DNA of 64,000 nt. It comes from Botrytis cinerea B05.10. Taxonomy: Eukaryota > Ascomycota > Leotiomycetes > Helotiales > Sclerotiniaceae. Below the pieces are notes generated by a model, which worked only from the letters and a program-made list of their open reading frames with translations, was not told the origin of the DNA and made no database searches. Numbering within the stretch: position 1 is the stretch's first letter; every line of letters begins with the position of its first letter. The position numbers and the translations under genes are program-made. The stretch spans positions 992,001 to 1,056,000 of the forward strand of contig NC_037318.1 in NCBI RefSeq assembly GCF_000143535.2, read 5' to 3'. This document shows, in pieces, positions 50,253-62,561 of this stretch.

Positions 50253-52083
50253 ATGTCAGTTCAAGATATACTTTCCGATGAGGAGACACCTCTGCTCTCC
50301 CCACCGCCACAGCGATCCATCTACGCTTCATTTTCTCGGCCGTTTCGGTCAATTTTCTCTCAGGCACGATCATCATCCTCAATAACGGCGATAGTACTTG
50401 TGACTTTATTTTGGTTTGAGTTTGGGGCTTATTTGATGGCTGTACCCGTGTTGAGAGTCTACGAAGATATAATTTGTCACCATTACTATGATCGCTTACA
50501 GGGAGAGGGCTATGTCGTCTTTGGAGGGGATATCGATGAAAGCATGTGTAAGAAGGATGATATTCAGAATGAGTTGAGTATCCTAGTTGCCGGAACACAC
50601 TTTCTTGGAGCTATTCCAGGTAAGCAAGCGATATAGAAACGTGATGGCTGGAAAGAAGCTGATTAAAGTAGGTCTTTTTCTGACAATACCGTATGGTATG
50701 CTTATGGATAGGTATATACTCATTTCAATTCTACCAAAAAAAGTCCAAAGATGAGAAATTCCCAGGATGATTATTAGAAGCGACATCTCTTGGACAAATA
50801 CCATACTAACAGACTACAGAATCGGAAGGAAGCCAATTTTTATGTTAGCAATAACAGGCATCATCCTAAACTATCTATGGAACATCTCAGTGATGTGGTT
50901 CTGGCATACACTACCCCTTCGCCTCATTTGGCTTGGTCCCATCTTCACAATTATAGGGGGAGGACCGAGTGTAGGAGGTATGGCATTTTTTGCCATCGCC
51001 AGCGATACTACTACCGAAGCCAAGAGGTATGACTGTATTCCTATCCCAGATATAATGATCTTAGTTCATGCTGACGGGCTAAGAACTCATATTTTTTTCC
51101 TGGCGGCTGCTGCGGACCTTGTCGCACAGTTGATCGCTCCGTCTCTAGCTGCTGTATTGATGGCCAAGTCTCCATGGATTCCAATTTTACTGGGAATATC
51201 TTTTGTAACCCTCGGGAGCCTCCTCATACTGTTCGTTCCGGAAACTCTACACATGCAACATCAGAGAACCAGTGTATCGCATGTGGCTCTTGCTACTTCA
51301 GATGATGGCGTCCCTCATAATTGCAACACAAAAACCTCGCTCTTCGCCACGATGAAACACGAGTTTTCAAATACGCTCCGAATACTTCGATCATCTTTCT
51401 CAATCCTCAACTCTGCGCCTCTACTTTTACTCCTTCTCACTTTCATTGTTAATCCTCTTACCAGCCAATCTGTTGATATATCCCTTCGTTACATAAGTAA
51501 CCGCTTTCACTTTCCCCTTCGTTTAAGCTCTTTTCTCTGGTCCCTCCGCGCTGCCGTGCAAATAATCTTATTTCTCCTCATTCTTCCCTTCCTATCCAAA
51601 ATCATGATCATTCGTTTCAATATTCCCTCCTCGAAGAAAGACCTCCACCTAGCCCGCACCTCTATTCTCATCCTCACACTTGGTTCGCTCTTGATCGCCA
51701 TAGCCCCAAACCTCCCATTAGCTATCCTAGGAATGGCAGTCTCTACTCTGGGGGCAGGATATATCTCCATAACGCGCTCTCTGATAACAACGCTAGCTGA
51801 TCGACAGAACAAGGGACAGCTGTATGCGGCAGTGGCAGTGGTTGAGACAATCGGAAGGTTAGTCGCAGGGCCGGGATTTGCGAAACTTTATATAGTAGGA
51901 CTGAGGTTGAAAGGCGGCTGGGTAGGGTTACCATTTTTTGGAATGGGTATTATATGTGGCTTGGCAGCTGTGGCGGTCTGGAGTGCTGGATGGATTATGA
52001 GTAAGAGGAATTGGGAGTGGGAAAATGACAGAGGCGAGGTTGTGGGAGAGTCGGATGATGCTGAAGAAAATGGCATTGCATGA
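50253..52083 (+). CDS. Major facilitator superfamily transporter, 537 aa
   Basis: Exons 50253-50619, 50672-50711, 50820-51026 and 51084-52083, in phase. The cytosolic N-terminus MSVQDILSDEETPLLSPPPQ has the acidic di-leucine-like DEETPLL. The first helix is SSITAIVLVTLFWFEFGAYL. The MFS motif A region is rebuilt across two introns as PYGMLMDRIGRKPIF (G-x-x-x-DRxGRK). Helices follow to RLKGGWVGLPFFGMGIICGL near the C-terminus. A central cytosolic loop (about 300-350, HMQHQRTSVSHVALATSDDG) separates the two six-helix halves, so about 12 helices. The last intron is 57 bp and stop-free in frame, so it could be missed. Substrate unknown; no pathway genes adjoin it. Confidence 0.88.
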
Positions 52084-53966
52084 ACTGGCGAGGGAGGTTA
52101 AAGTAGAGAAGGTGAATCATGGGAACCGATTATCAGGATAGACATAGAAAATCTTAGAGCCTTGTACCGTGCTAATAATATGTACCTATAATATGATTAT
52201 GAGTTGCTAAAAAAAACTATGACCTTGACCAGTAGAGCTCAAAAGTTCGTCATTGCAAATATGAATACGTGATATGGAACCTAGCACCTCGCTGTCCTGC
52301 TACCAAATATATTTCCCTTTTTGTACTTTAATCGAGAATATAGAGTGTCAGAGGTAATTATACTCTCCGTATGACAATGTTACTTGAATTATTCTTTATA
52401 TTGCAAAATTGGGTTTAAACCAACATATATCATAGCTCTGCCAGAATTGCATTTGATCATTTGCATCCAATCATATATCTTTTACGTGAAGAATTCATGA
52501 AAGGTGTAATAACTATCATCCATCTAATCCTCTCATCTGAACATAGCTTCATGCCTAGGAATAACCCAAGCGTTATTCACTGAATATGACACCCCTTCCT
52601 CTTCTCAAAGGGTTTAATAAATCTAATAAGAACCGGATGAGGAGATCCACTATCTAGCATCTAAATTCATTTCTTCAAGACATACCTGGTTTCTCAAAAA
52701 GGCCTCTAACTTCCTTCTCGCGCTAAAATTTTTGATCCTAAATAATATCGACAATCGAAAAATCGTCACACAACTAAGTGTGTCCAGATAAACTCTCAAA
52801 CATACGTAAGTTCTGAGACAACCTTCACACTGCTCTCCTACATACAGCTATATTTCAATACTGATAATTCTATTAAGTGAATGCTGGATCACAACGATGT
52901 ATCAATACCATCAATTTATCAGTGATACCCGTGCCGCGAACCAAGAACCACATGTTGTCAAGCGTGCTCCAGCATCCAGTTGACAAGCACTGGTTTTGGT
53001 TGCTGGCAAAAAGATTGGGTACCTGGGAACAGGCAGCATAATCTCTAGAAGAGAAGAAAGCAGTCTTGAGACTTGCGTGTGAGTAGGTAGGTAATTCTGA
53101 GTGTTTATTCTTCTGTATTTTGATTCTGACATGACTCTAACACTTTTATTGCAGATTTCCTCGGGCAAACAGGTTCTGGCGCCAACGGGCTAGAATTGCT
53201 GGTGATGATAGTATTGCAGAAAGTGTAGGATATACTTATGTTCTGTTCTCATGAATTCGTCGCTAACAATAGATTGTTTAGAGCAGTGATGATATTACCA
53301 TCTTTTGATGCGTAGAGGAATTCGGCTTTACCCAAAATGATTCTGTGAATGCAGATCGTTCGACCTTGGCTATCTTCCCAAATCAGCCAGTTACAGACGA
53401 TGTCTCTGCCGAACAACCGGCTGCTAATGAGGCCGAGCAAGCTCCTTTGTTTGGCGAAAGTCGGGAGCGAACCGGTCTTGGTGGTGTTAGCGGTGGTGAA
53501 TCTGGTGAGAATGTTGACGCAGATGGAGATGTTGCAATGGGATAGATTTGGGCTGACAGTGATGAAAACTCGGATTTGAAAGTATGAAGAATGCTTCAGC
53601 ACCACTCCAGTTAACCATAAGTTCCTAATTCGTTGATGGTTCAATAATCAAACACACCAACACTTTACAGCGTTTCCTCTCTCCGGCTTATCTGTTCCTG
53701 TCATTGTCTAAACCTCGTTTACATTCCCAAACAAAAGGCAGAGTTGTGCGTAAACTATAAAATAATTTGATATCAGTGTTAAACTTAATGATATACTCTT
53801 TAGTCCATAAACATTTATGCTGAAATATAATACTGATCGTACACAAATGAGAGTTTCTTGAGCAACATGGAAGTCGTTTCAGTAGTCGGCTGAATCACCA
53901 AAACTCGACTATTAATACGCTGTATGAATAGCTATCGAAAACCATCACTCCATGTTAATCGCCTAT
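52084..53966. other. Region between MFS gene and GGT gene
   Basis: About 1.9 kb, AT-rich, holding only the possible gene fragment at 53155-53545 described separately. The GGT stop is at the right border. Confidence 0.5.
53155..53545 (+). pseudogene. Possible gene relic or short gene with acidic C-terminus
   Basis: Two open segments can be joined in phase: 53155-53222 (..FPRANRFWRQRARIAGDDSI) and 53316-53545, ending TAG. The second gives EFGFTQNDSVNADRSTLAIF.., an Ala/Glu-rich stretch VSAEQPAANEAEQAPLF, and an acidic Gly-rich end. The first segment follows a good TTTTATTGCAG acceptor, but the donor between them (GTGTAG) is poor and no start exon was found. The composition looks like a disordered C-terminal tail. 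Either a small gene with an unseen first exon, or a decayed 3' end. Confidence 0.25.
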
Positions 53967-55957
53967 CTATCCAGGATAAACAGCCCCATCTCCTCTGGGA
54001 TCACTACCTCCACTGAAAACCAAAACCCCATCCTCTTCCCCATGAACCCGTATCAACTGCCCTCTACCAAAGACACCCCTTTGGTACCCTTCAACCATTT
54101 TCACCTGGTGGCCCATCCCCTTTAATTTCTCGAATGCATCTTTGCTGATCCCCTCTTCCAAGAACACTTTTCTCTCTTTGTTTGATTCTCCTGGGACCCC
54201 ATCCGCACTGATGCAAAATCTTGGCGCATCAAGTGCGGCCTGGGGGTTTAATTTGAACGCCAACATATTAAGTAGTACTTGAACATGTCCTTGTGGTTGC
54301 ATAAAACCACCCATGACGCCGTACACACTATGGAGCGAATCATCGTGGACATTGGTGACCATGGCTGGAATGATTGTATGATAAGGTCTTTTTCCGGGCG
54401 CAATGGCATTAGCATGGCCCTTCAGGAGTGAGAAATTGCCACCTCGGTTTTGGAGCACAAATCCGCAGCCTTTGGGAATGATGCCGCTACCAAAACCTTC
54501 GAAGTTCGAGTTTATAAAGGAAATTCCGTTCCCCCATTTGTCGGTTATGGCGAAGTATACAGTGTCACTATGATTATGAGCTGGTGAACCATGATCATAT
54601 ATCTCGGGATTAGAACGCTGAGGGTCGAATAATTTAGCGCGTTCGGCAAGATAAGGTTGAGAGATCAGTTCTTCTACAGGGACTTTGGTGAAAGCTGGGT
54701 CGGCGATGAACCAACTAGCGTCTGCGAAAGCGATACGCAAAGATTCAATAACAGCATGAAGATATTCGGCAGAATTATGATCTTTCTCTTGGAAATGCGG
54801 GATTTTGCCTGTGTTTTCGAGTTCTTCGAGGATACCGAGGGTCATGAGTGCTACGAGTCCTTGGCCATTGGGCGGGTGTTCCCAGACTTTGACACCATGA
54901 TTGTCTTCGCTAATGCCTTGGCCAGATATTCCATCCACAAAATGATGGGTTTTGTCGTATCCTTGGCCTTTGAAAACTCTGGAGATAGGTGTAGATTCCT
55001 CACTACCAATGTCCATATGATTTTTCAAATCGTCTAGTTCAAGAAACCCACCTAAATTTCGAGTGACTCTAATGATTTCTTCGGCAATTCTTCCGGTATA
55101 GAAGCCTTTCTTACCTTCGGTTGCAAGTGCTCTGAAAGTCTTAGCAAGATTTGGGTTTTTGAATATCTCTCCTGGTCTTGGTGCACGCCAGCCATTTGGA
55201 GCACTTGAATCTTCTTTAAGCATTTCGGAAAAGTTAGGAGATGCCTTCTGAAGGAGACCTTCACTGTTTCTCCACTATTTATTGCATTAGAATTGGCGAT
55301 ATTAGGGAGATTTGGGTTGCAATACCATAGTTGAGGCCAATTCGGAGACGGGGAACCCCTTTTCACCCATCTCAATAGCTGGAGCCAGGATTTGCTCCAA
55401 AGTAAGATTTCCACTACCAAATCTCTCAACGGTATCAACCAAACCTGCAGCTGCCCCTGGCACAGTAACAGCATGTGGACTTTTGAGTGGAATTCTTGCA
55501 GGGTCATCATCCTTCAATCCGAGATCTTGCCGGATTTTTTCAAGAGAGCATTTACTGCCTGCGCGACCTGAGCCATTTAAAGAACTGACTTCCTTCGTCT
55601 TGGCGTCGTAATAAAGACAGAACATATCACCACCGATACCAGTGGAGGTTGGCTCTGTTAGGTTGAGACCAGCAGCTAGGTTTTTGTTAGACTAGATGAT
55701 ACTACTTTATTGAAGCGGTCAAACATACCAACTGCAACCGCTGCGTCCTAAGACGAGTTAGCTTGTATGCCGTTAGCAGAAGGACAACTTACAGCTGCAT
55801 TTCCACCTGCCTCCAAAACCTTGAGACCACATTTAGCAGCTAAAGGCTGGGTACAAGCGATCAAGCCATCAGTGCTATGAACAACACTTCTTCTGCTGGG
55901 GAACGTAACAAACTCCGGGTCGGCGGCCGGAAAGACTGAGTTAAGATTGACAGGCAT
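53967..55957 (-). CDS. Gamma-glutamyltranspeptidase (bacterial-type, no signal peptide), 613 aa
   Basis: N-terminal nucleophile hydrolase acting on glutathione and gamma-glutamyl compounds. Minus-strand exons 55957-55793, 55747-55729 (19 nt), 55675-55326 and 55274-53967, in phase (1842 nt). Large-subunit motifs: SRRSVVHSTDGLIACTQPLA, GGNAADAAVAVAAGLNLTEP, TSTGIGGDMFCLYYD, GSGRAG. The autoprocessing site gives the catalytic Thr416 in HNHSD|TVYFAITDKWGNG. It is followed by SFINSNFEGFGSGI and QNRGGNFSL, then GGFMQPQGHVQVLLNMLAF. The N-terminus MPVNLNSVFPAADPEFV has no hydrophobic leader, unlike the secreted or vacuolar GGTs. It is divergent from the mitochondrial release factor gene. Confidence 0.93.
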
Positions 55958-56663
55958 TTTCGAAACAGTCCTCTAAAGTGGGCAGCTGAAGGAAATGCTT
56001 TCTAAATCCTCGGCTGGTACCGTTGATAACGAAATGTATGTTTAAATAAGTTTCTATACCACAGTAAAATTCTTATATATCAGAAAGTTTCACAAGAGAG
56101 AGAAGTTCTAGAAACAATCTTCCAAAAGACCTCATTCACACTTCATTTATCTAGTATTTGAATGGCGAAAGAGGAAGGCTAGTCCCGCTTTCGGCAAGCA
56201 ATTACGGTACAAAATGTAAACGTGGGGTCAAAAGATTCAGCGAATTCTACCTAGGTAGCAGTGTGTAAGCGAGATGGATATCCGGATATGTGTACTTGTA
56301 GATAGTCTTTGTAGCCCAATTTTTACTTCTCAATTCTCTATCAAAACTACTATGTCATATGAATTAAAGTGAATGGAAAGTAAATATTTATTTCTCATTG
56401 TCAAAATCTATGATTTAATTTGTGGTTGATTTATGATCCCAATTAATCAGGACAATGGAAGCGCTCAATTCTAGCCACTTAATCCGCTCACATTATCACA
56501 GATACGAGTAGAGCGGGGGAAGTTTCTCGCTCACGTCACTATGGAAGCGGCCGCTTGAATCTAATTTTCCCGAGGATAGTCCGTGCTCCAAAAATGTTGA
56601 TGATAAGATTAAGTTAGCATGAAATAGAAATTAATAACAAATCAAGAATCCATTCCAACGAGA
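55958..56663. promoter_or_regulatory. Divergent promoter region, GGT / mitochondrial RF1
   Basis: 706 bp between opposite start codons. A perfect 12-bp palindrome CTACCTAGGTAG sits at 56247-56258, near the middle. Confidence 0.45.
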
Positions 56664-58004
56664 ATGTTTAGAGCTCCTTGGATCTGTCGACGATGTATAG
56701 ACTTATCATTGAAGCCTGGTAAACGGCGATCTTTGGCATTCACCCGATTCTCAAGCACCGTCCGTTAGTCTTCAAGCCTACCCTTCCATTCACATCCTCT
56801 TACACGAAGAACAGCAAACAATGGCGCTACCTTTTCCCCAGCATTACTTGCGCGAGCTCGTAATTTGGCAGCGGAACATGATCGATTAAGTAGCGAAACT
56901 TCCGAGACCTTTGATGCAAAGATTGCGAAACGAATTGGAGAATTGCAAGACGTAGCGGTAGCGCTGAGGAAATGGGAAGAAACGAAAGAATCGCTATCAG
57001 AGTTAGATGATTTGTTGAAAGATTCAGCTACCGACGAAGAACTGCGAGAATTGGCAGTGGAAGATCTTACTACAACGACCGCCCATCTCGAAGAGTTATC
57101 TCGAAACCTCACAACCAGTCTGACTCCCAAGCATCCTTTCGCCGAACTACCATGCCTCCTTGAGATTAGACCTGGAGCCGGAGGGGGTGAAGCCGCTATC
57201 TTTGCCGCGGATCTCCTCCGCATGTACCGGGCATATTGCGCGCGCAAACGCTTCCGCTCTACAATCATCAAGTACGAGACCACTGACGGCGAAGGCGCTG
57301 GGTCCGATGCGCCCATCTCCGAAGTGGTGCTCGAGATTGAATCTTCCGGATCGTACGATTCCTTACGCGGCGAAGCGGGCGTTCACAGGGTCCAGCGAGT
57401 TCCTGCGACGGAAAAACAGGGGAGGACACATACTAGTGCCGTGAGTGTAATGGTGTTACCTAGTTTCCCTACGACGGGCCAGGAAGGACAGGAATATTGG
57501 GAAGCGGATCTGAATGACCCGAATAGCGACTATTATGTCAATCCAGCGGATGTACGAACCGATGTTATGAGAGCGAGAGGAGCGGGTGGTCAACATGTCA
57601 ATACAACTGATTCGGCTGTGCGATTGACGCATGTACCGACTAACACAGTAGTCAGTATGCAAGAAGGACGGAGTCAGCTGCAGAATCGACAGAAAGCATG
57701 GCAAGTACTACGATCGAGACTAGCGGCTGCAAAACGGGAGGCTAGGGAAGAACAATTGATCAATTTAAGAAGAAGTGTGATTGGAGTTGCGAAAATGGGA
57801 AGAGGCGATAAAATTAGGACGTATAATTGGGGACAACAGAGGGTTACGGACCATAGGAGTGGGTTGAGTGTGCATAATTTAGACGATGTTATGGAGGGTG
57901 GTGATGAACTTGAGAAGATTATTGATAGTGTAAAAGCGTGGTTTTCTGAGCAGGAAATCTTAGGGTTACTTGCTGACGAAGATGCTGCAAGCAAGGCAAA
58001 GTAG
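56664..58004 (+). CDS. MRF1: Peptide chain release factor 1, mitochondrial, 429 aa
   Basis: Terminates mitochondrial translation at UAA/UAG. Exons 56664-56763 and 56815-58004, joined C|CA (Pro34). The N-terminus MFRAPWICRRCIDLSLKPGK is basic, a mitochondrial presequence. The coiled N-terminal domain has LAAEHDRLSSETSETFDAKI. The core has LLEIRPGAGGGEAAIFAADL. The stop-codon-reading PxT motif is PAT at about 230-232 (VPATEKQGRTHTSA). The peptidyl-tRNA hydrolysing motif GGQ is at about 291-293 (RGAGGQHVNTTDSAVR), with GRGDKIRTYNWGQQRVTDHR further on. Length fits the family. The first in-frame ATG of exon 2 would be far into the core, so the upstream exon with the presequence is required. Confidence 0.95.
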
Positions 58005-58429
58005 GTGGCACAATGAAGTTTCAATGAGTAGAAATGCCATCTTCAATATCTCTATAGACATTTGTTTTTCTTGTCTAGTCATTTACTCAAGTATTCAATC
58101 CAGGACGCAGATTTTAATTCAATCTAGCAGACTCACTAGAGGTAACATACTTGGGACATCTCGCCGAAATTCAGGATTCGTTATCATGACGTATGCAATT
58201 CATCAAATCATCTCATCTTCACAATACACATCGCATGAACAAGAAATCAAGAAGGAAGAATAATCGATTCTAACCCTAGGTTATGATAAAGCCCAAAGAA
58301 ACAACACATCCAACAACAAGATGTGCCCCTGTTGCCTATGACCCGAACACTCCCAACCAAACCCATAGCCTGACAAATCCTCCCAAATAAACAAAAGTTC
58401 CAAAACCATACTCCATGCCTGAAAATAAT
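58005..58429. other. Intergenic region between convergent genes
   Basis: Shared 3' flank of MRF1 and the aspartic protease; no gene seen. Confidence 0.5.
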
Positions 58430-59836
58430 CTAAGCTGGGGGAGCGGCTGTGTTCTGTGTAGCTTCGGTTCTTTGAACGGCTCCAAATCGGGTGTTACCTT
58501 GATCAAAGATCTAGAGAAAATGTTAGTGATTCGTACGATCAGAAATGAGTGGGGGATGAAGCTTACAGCATAAATTCCCTTGAGGAAAGTGTCACCAAGA
58601 ATATCAAAAGTCATAGAGCCTCTGGATTGGATACCGCCATATACCATACCATTACCCGCATCCGCAAATCCCAAATCTTCCTTTTGAACTGCAAATTGCT
58701 TGCCGCCAACAGCGAAAGTGACGACAGGGAGATCGTCAGCGCTGGTGTTACTTGGGAATGTGTATCCTTGTTGTTCCGAATCATAAGTAGATCCCGGGAT
58801 TGCATCGTAGATGGCTTGACAAGTTTCATCAGAGACCAATGCAAGGGTAGTTCCGGTATCGGCAATGGCTTGGTTACCGGTCTGCGCAACAGTCTTGCCA
58901 TTGACAGTAGCAGATGTGGAGTCAAACATCCAGAATCCTTGAGAGTTGTCCACAGGAGTGTAGTAAATTTCTTGGCTTCCAACAACGTCTTGGTCGATGT
59001 AGCCAAATGTGTAGAAACTAGCACCTTTGTCGGCTTCGTCGGCGTCACGCCAACTACCGAGATTTACAGTGAAAAGCTCGGCGTCTGATGGGATGTCTTC
59101 TTGGCTGATCATGTTCTCAACAGGTGTAGCAACTGGTGTGGGTGTGACGGTGTTGATGCTACCCCATGCGAGACCAAGCAATCCATCGCCGGCACCCTGT
59201 TCAAATTGAGCAGACAACTTGGTTGCAAGCTCAACTGCCTGGTTTTTGATGGCCAGACCACCAAGAGAAACAGTATCTGTTCCAACGGTACCTGAAGCAG
59301 AAGAGGAATCACCATATGAGATTTGCCACTTGGAACTCTTGGCAGCTTTGAAAGTGGAAGACTTTTTTGGGTCGAAGATTGTGTGGCCGGTTGCATTGGA
59401 AGTTGTGGCTTTGGGCAGTTCTGTGGACCAGACCTATCTCGGCATGTTAGTTTTCGTCGCGGAAACCAAACATTTGTTTACCTACCCATAAATCCGACGA
59501 TCCAGTATCAAAGTCTAGCATTAGAGTTTGTGCCGGCGTACCAATCTGCACAGGGCAGAGATACTCAGAGTCATTTTGTTGGTCTTCTGCTGGGACTTCA
59601 CCGTTCTCCCCGGTAGCGGTCTTCTTTGCCAACACACGTTGAGTTTGTGATTTATGGCCAAACTTGTGGAAGCTGGCTGAAGTTGCGGTGGCCTTGTTCA
59701 TCTGGAAGTATGGTCCAGGTTTAGTGGGCTCAAAGCCCCATTTGTTGAGTAGATATACATATGATTTGGTGCCGGATCTTTTGTAGTTCTTGTTAGGAAT
59801 CAGTCTGATCTTTGACAAGCCTTGGAGAGAAGCCAT
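58430..59836 (-). CDS. Pepsin-like aspartic protease (family A1) without signal peptide, 432 aa
   Basis: Minus-strand exons 59836-59486, 59433-58567 and 58510-58430, all phase 0 (1299 nt). Catalytic motifs: DTGSSDLW at 110-117 and ADTGTT at about 308-313. The flap region is [35 protein letters not shown] and [20 protein letters not shown] complete the fold. The last intron lies before IFDQG. Residues 1-80 ([20 protein letters not shown]..) are basic and propeptide-like but lack a hydrophobic signal sequence. The frame upstream of the ATG is closed (TAA, DNA about 59870), so secretion by the classical route is not supported unless a leader exon was missed. Resembles aspergillopepsin-type enzymes. 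Confidence 0.93.
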
Positions 59837-62561
59837 GTTCAGTAATTTGATCAAGGTGGATGGAAAATTTAGTTAATAATAATTCTTTTGTAAGTAGATG
59901 TGATTTAGAGATAGATGGTTTGAGGAGAGAATAAGTTTATTGAGGGAAACACTGCCTTTAAATGCTGTTAAGCATTGTAAGTTTCTCTATCTCCAGAGCT
60001 CCCTTCCCCCGCTAAGATACCTAGCTTTCAGATGATCTAGCCAAGGCGTCATAAATTTAAGTTCCGTAGTTTCAGGGCAGTTCCCATGCTATGCACGACC
60101 GGGGAAGGCGCATAGTGGGTATTGATAAGGAATCATTTGGTGAGGTATACCACTCCAAGCACGCAGCTGTTGGAAAAAGCCAAGATCATATGATATGAGT
60201 ATTGAAAAGTCAATTTTGTTCTTGATGCTATTCGTGTACACTTGTACATGAATGTAAGCCTCGATTTGACTGGACCTGCAACATACTGTGCCCCGTGAGC
60301 AAGTTGAGACGAAATGTCCCAAACACGAAATTTGCCTCTTGGTCAAGATGGTGACACACTGGCAGAGGGGCAGTGAAGATGATGTTATCCAGGGTACACA
60401 AGGTTTATCTTTCGGCACTTCCTTCAAAGTGGATCGACTCGAGACAACAAACCCTCGTACAGGTTCTGAAGAAGTAACAATTGAGAAAAGTGAGGCTGTG
60501 CCAATTAACATGCGGTGCTACGCGTAAGCTAACCACTCCACCGAAAACAAGAAATAAGCATCCACTAAGTCGGATTAGATGGAGTAGGAACCACCCGTGC
60601 CGTTGTATAGTGCGGCTTGTCGTTGTCAAGCTCATGCTATCCAAACATTGGCTCCAGACAACATCATCTGGAACATCAAAAAGGACAGTATCAAGCTGAA
60701 AATTATTGATTCGCGTTGACAGTTTCTTCAAGGGTGTCAGCAAAAGCAGTACGGGAGATATTTGACGTCATTAGAACCAATAACAGCTGGCTATAGTACT
60801 TCATGGACTAGTGTTGATCGATTACTAACTGCTGCAAACAAGCTGCGTCGTACCTGAAATATCAACGAGATATTAACACACTGGGGAATGTTCAGTCCCG
60901 GATATCGCAATTGTGTCGATAGAATTTGAGCACGCAGCACACCAAAACCAAGTAAGCTGACCAAGGTAGTATTTCCCATCATAAAACCGACAGTGTGCAA
61001 TTGACAGATTGTTCGCATGAATTCGAGATACGGACATGGCGATAGCTATCATGCACATTTAGTGGAGCTGCACATGGGACATAGCTTCATGACCTTCGGA
61101 GCTTCCTTATCAGGAGAAGCCAACCCAAAAGCTTGAGTCCACTTGGCACGACGATGGTGGCGGGAATCCCCCACGGTAGAACTATCCTTGATCCTTCGTA
61201 CAATCCATTCGTCTGTCTCAATGTATTGTTCCGAATGCTTGTTTCTTCTTCCTCCATGAAGCCGGAAGTTCGCATCAATTCGTATCAATTCGTTGCCGTG
61301 CTGCTGATCCCATCTTCAGATCAAGAATTGGATTTTTATTTTTAGCTGCTCCCGGCTCATCATTTCATTCTCTGTTTCGAGATGTCTTCCCCAATGATGA
61401 CGTCCCTTCATCTGGCTTCCTTCCATGTCGATTTGCTGACACGATCACCTCCACGGGATATGCAAGACATGTATTGTTTGCCAAATATCCACTGGCCCTG
61501 TGCTGTTGCGCGGCTGACCGCAATGATACTGGTGATTTAGGCCACAAAATCAAGGAGCTTGCCCAAACAAACATTCTGCTGTTATCTCGTGGCTCTTGCA
61601 ATTCAAGGGCAGAAAGTACGTTTGACCTTTGTGGTGTGCATTTAGCGGGGCCTGAGAGGGTCCCCTCTGCATGTGAGGTGCGCGAGTAGCGGATTTGAGT
61701 AGACGTATCATTTTTTCACGATGTACCTTATTGCCCATTGGTCTTTCGGTCCTCCGCGTACGCTGCTTCTTTCAATGCCTTTGCCCCTCTACCGTCTGAC
61801 AGTAGAAACGGCGCCCGTAACTTCGATCGCTGAGTGGTGGATATTCTGCAAGAACGACGGATACGTACCAAATGATACATCCCACTGCAACCCTACGGAC
61901 AAGACCGAGCTTTGAGAAAAAAGACGATGTTGTTGTGACGCCCTTGGTATGGGTGAGGCTGATAACTGTGCATATCACCACGCTGTTGGCGCTTATTATG
62001 CTGTGCTGATGGCTTACGTTCCTATGCTACACAAATTTGGAAACAAGCTTCTCGCGAATGCACACCTGTGTGGGGGTTAGTGAGACATCTGGAAATGAAG
62101 ACAGCATTTGATCATCGTTCTTGGCATGGATTTAGAATTAAGACTATTCTGCGAAGGGGCATGATGAAGAATGAGTATTCCGCCGCGAATAACATTGACG
62201 TTTTGCGTCTTCCAAAAAATTTATTGAAATTTCATTGTTATATCGTCAATTCGGAGTTTGGCAAGTTGTACATCAATTCTTTAGTTATCCGAATGTGACG
62301 AGCATTTACCAGATCATCACAACCTCTAATGCTTGAATGCCTAAACGATGTTTGGGGATTTGAAGTCCCTTGATGTAGATTGGGTATAGAAAATGGCAAG
62401 AATCTTCTTCCAGTGGCTTCCTGATACAAGAATATCAATCGCCTCGTCTCATTTAGTATCTTTCGTTCTCCCACTTTATTCTCCAGGTTTGATTTTCATT
62501 TCCTTTAGACGATATGCTCCAGCGACCATATCAAGATTCAGCAACACATCAAATCTTCTCC
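59837..62561. other. 2.7-kb gene-poor region
   Basis: Many short open frames on both strands, none recognisable, none forming a phased exon chain that I could defend. No notable repeat. Includes the protease promoter at the left. Confidence 0.45.

Noticed and set aside
60089..61700. Overlapping frames of 60-140 codons
   Set aside because: None shows a conserved motif or consistent splice chain; treated as non-coding.
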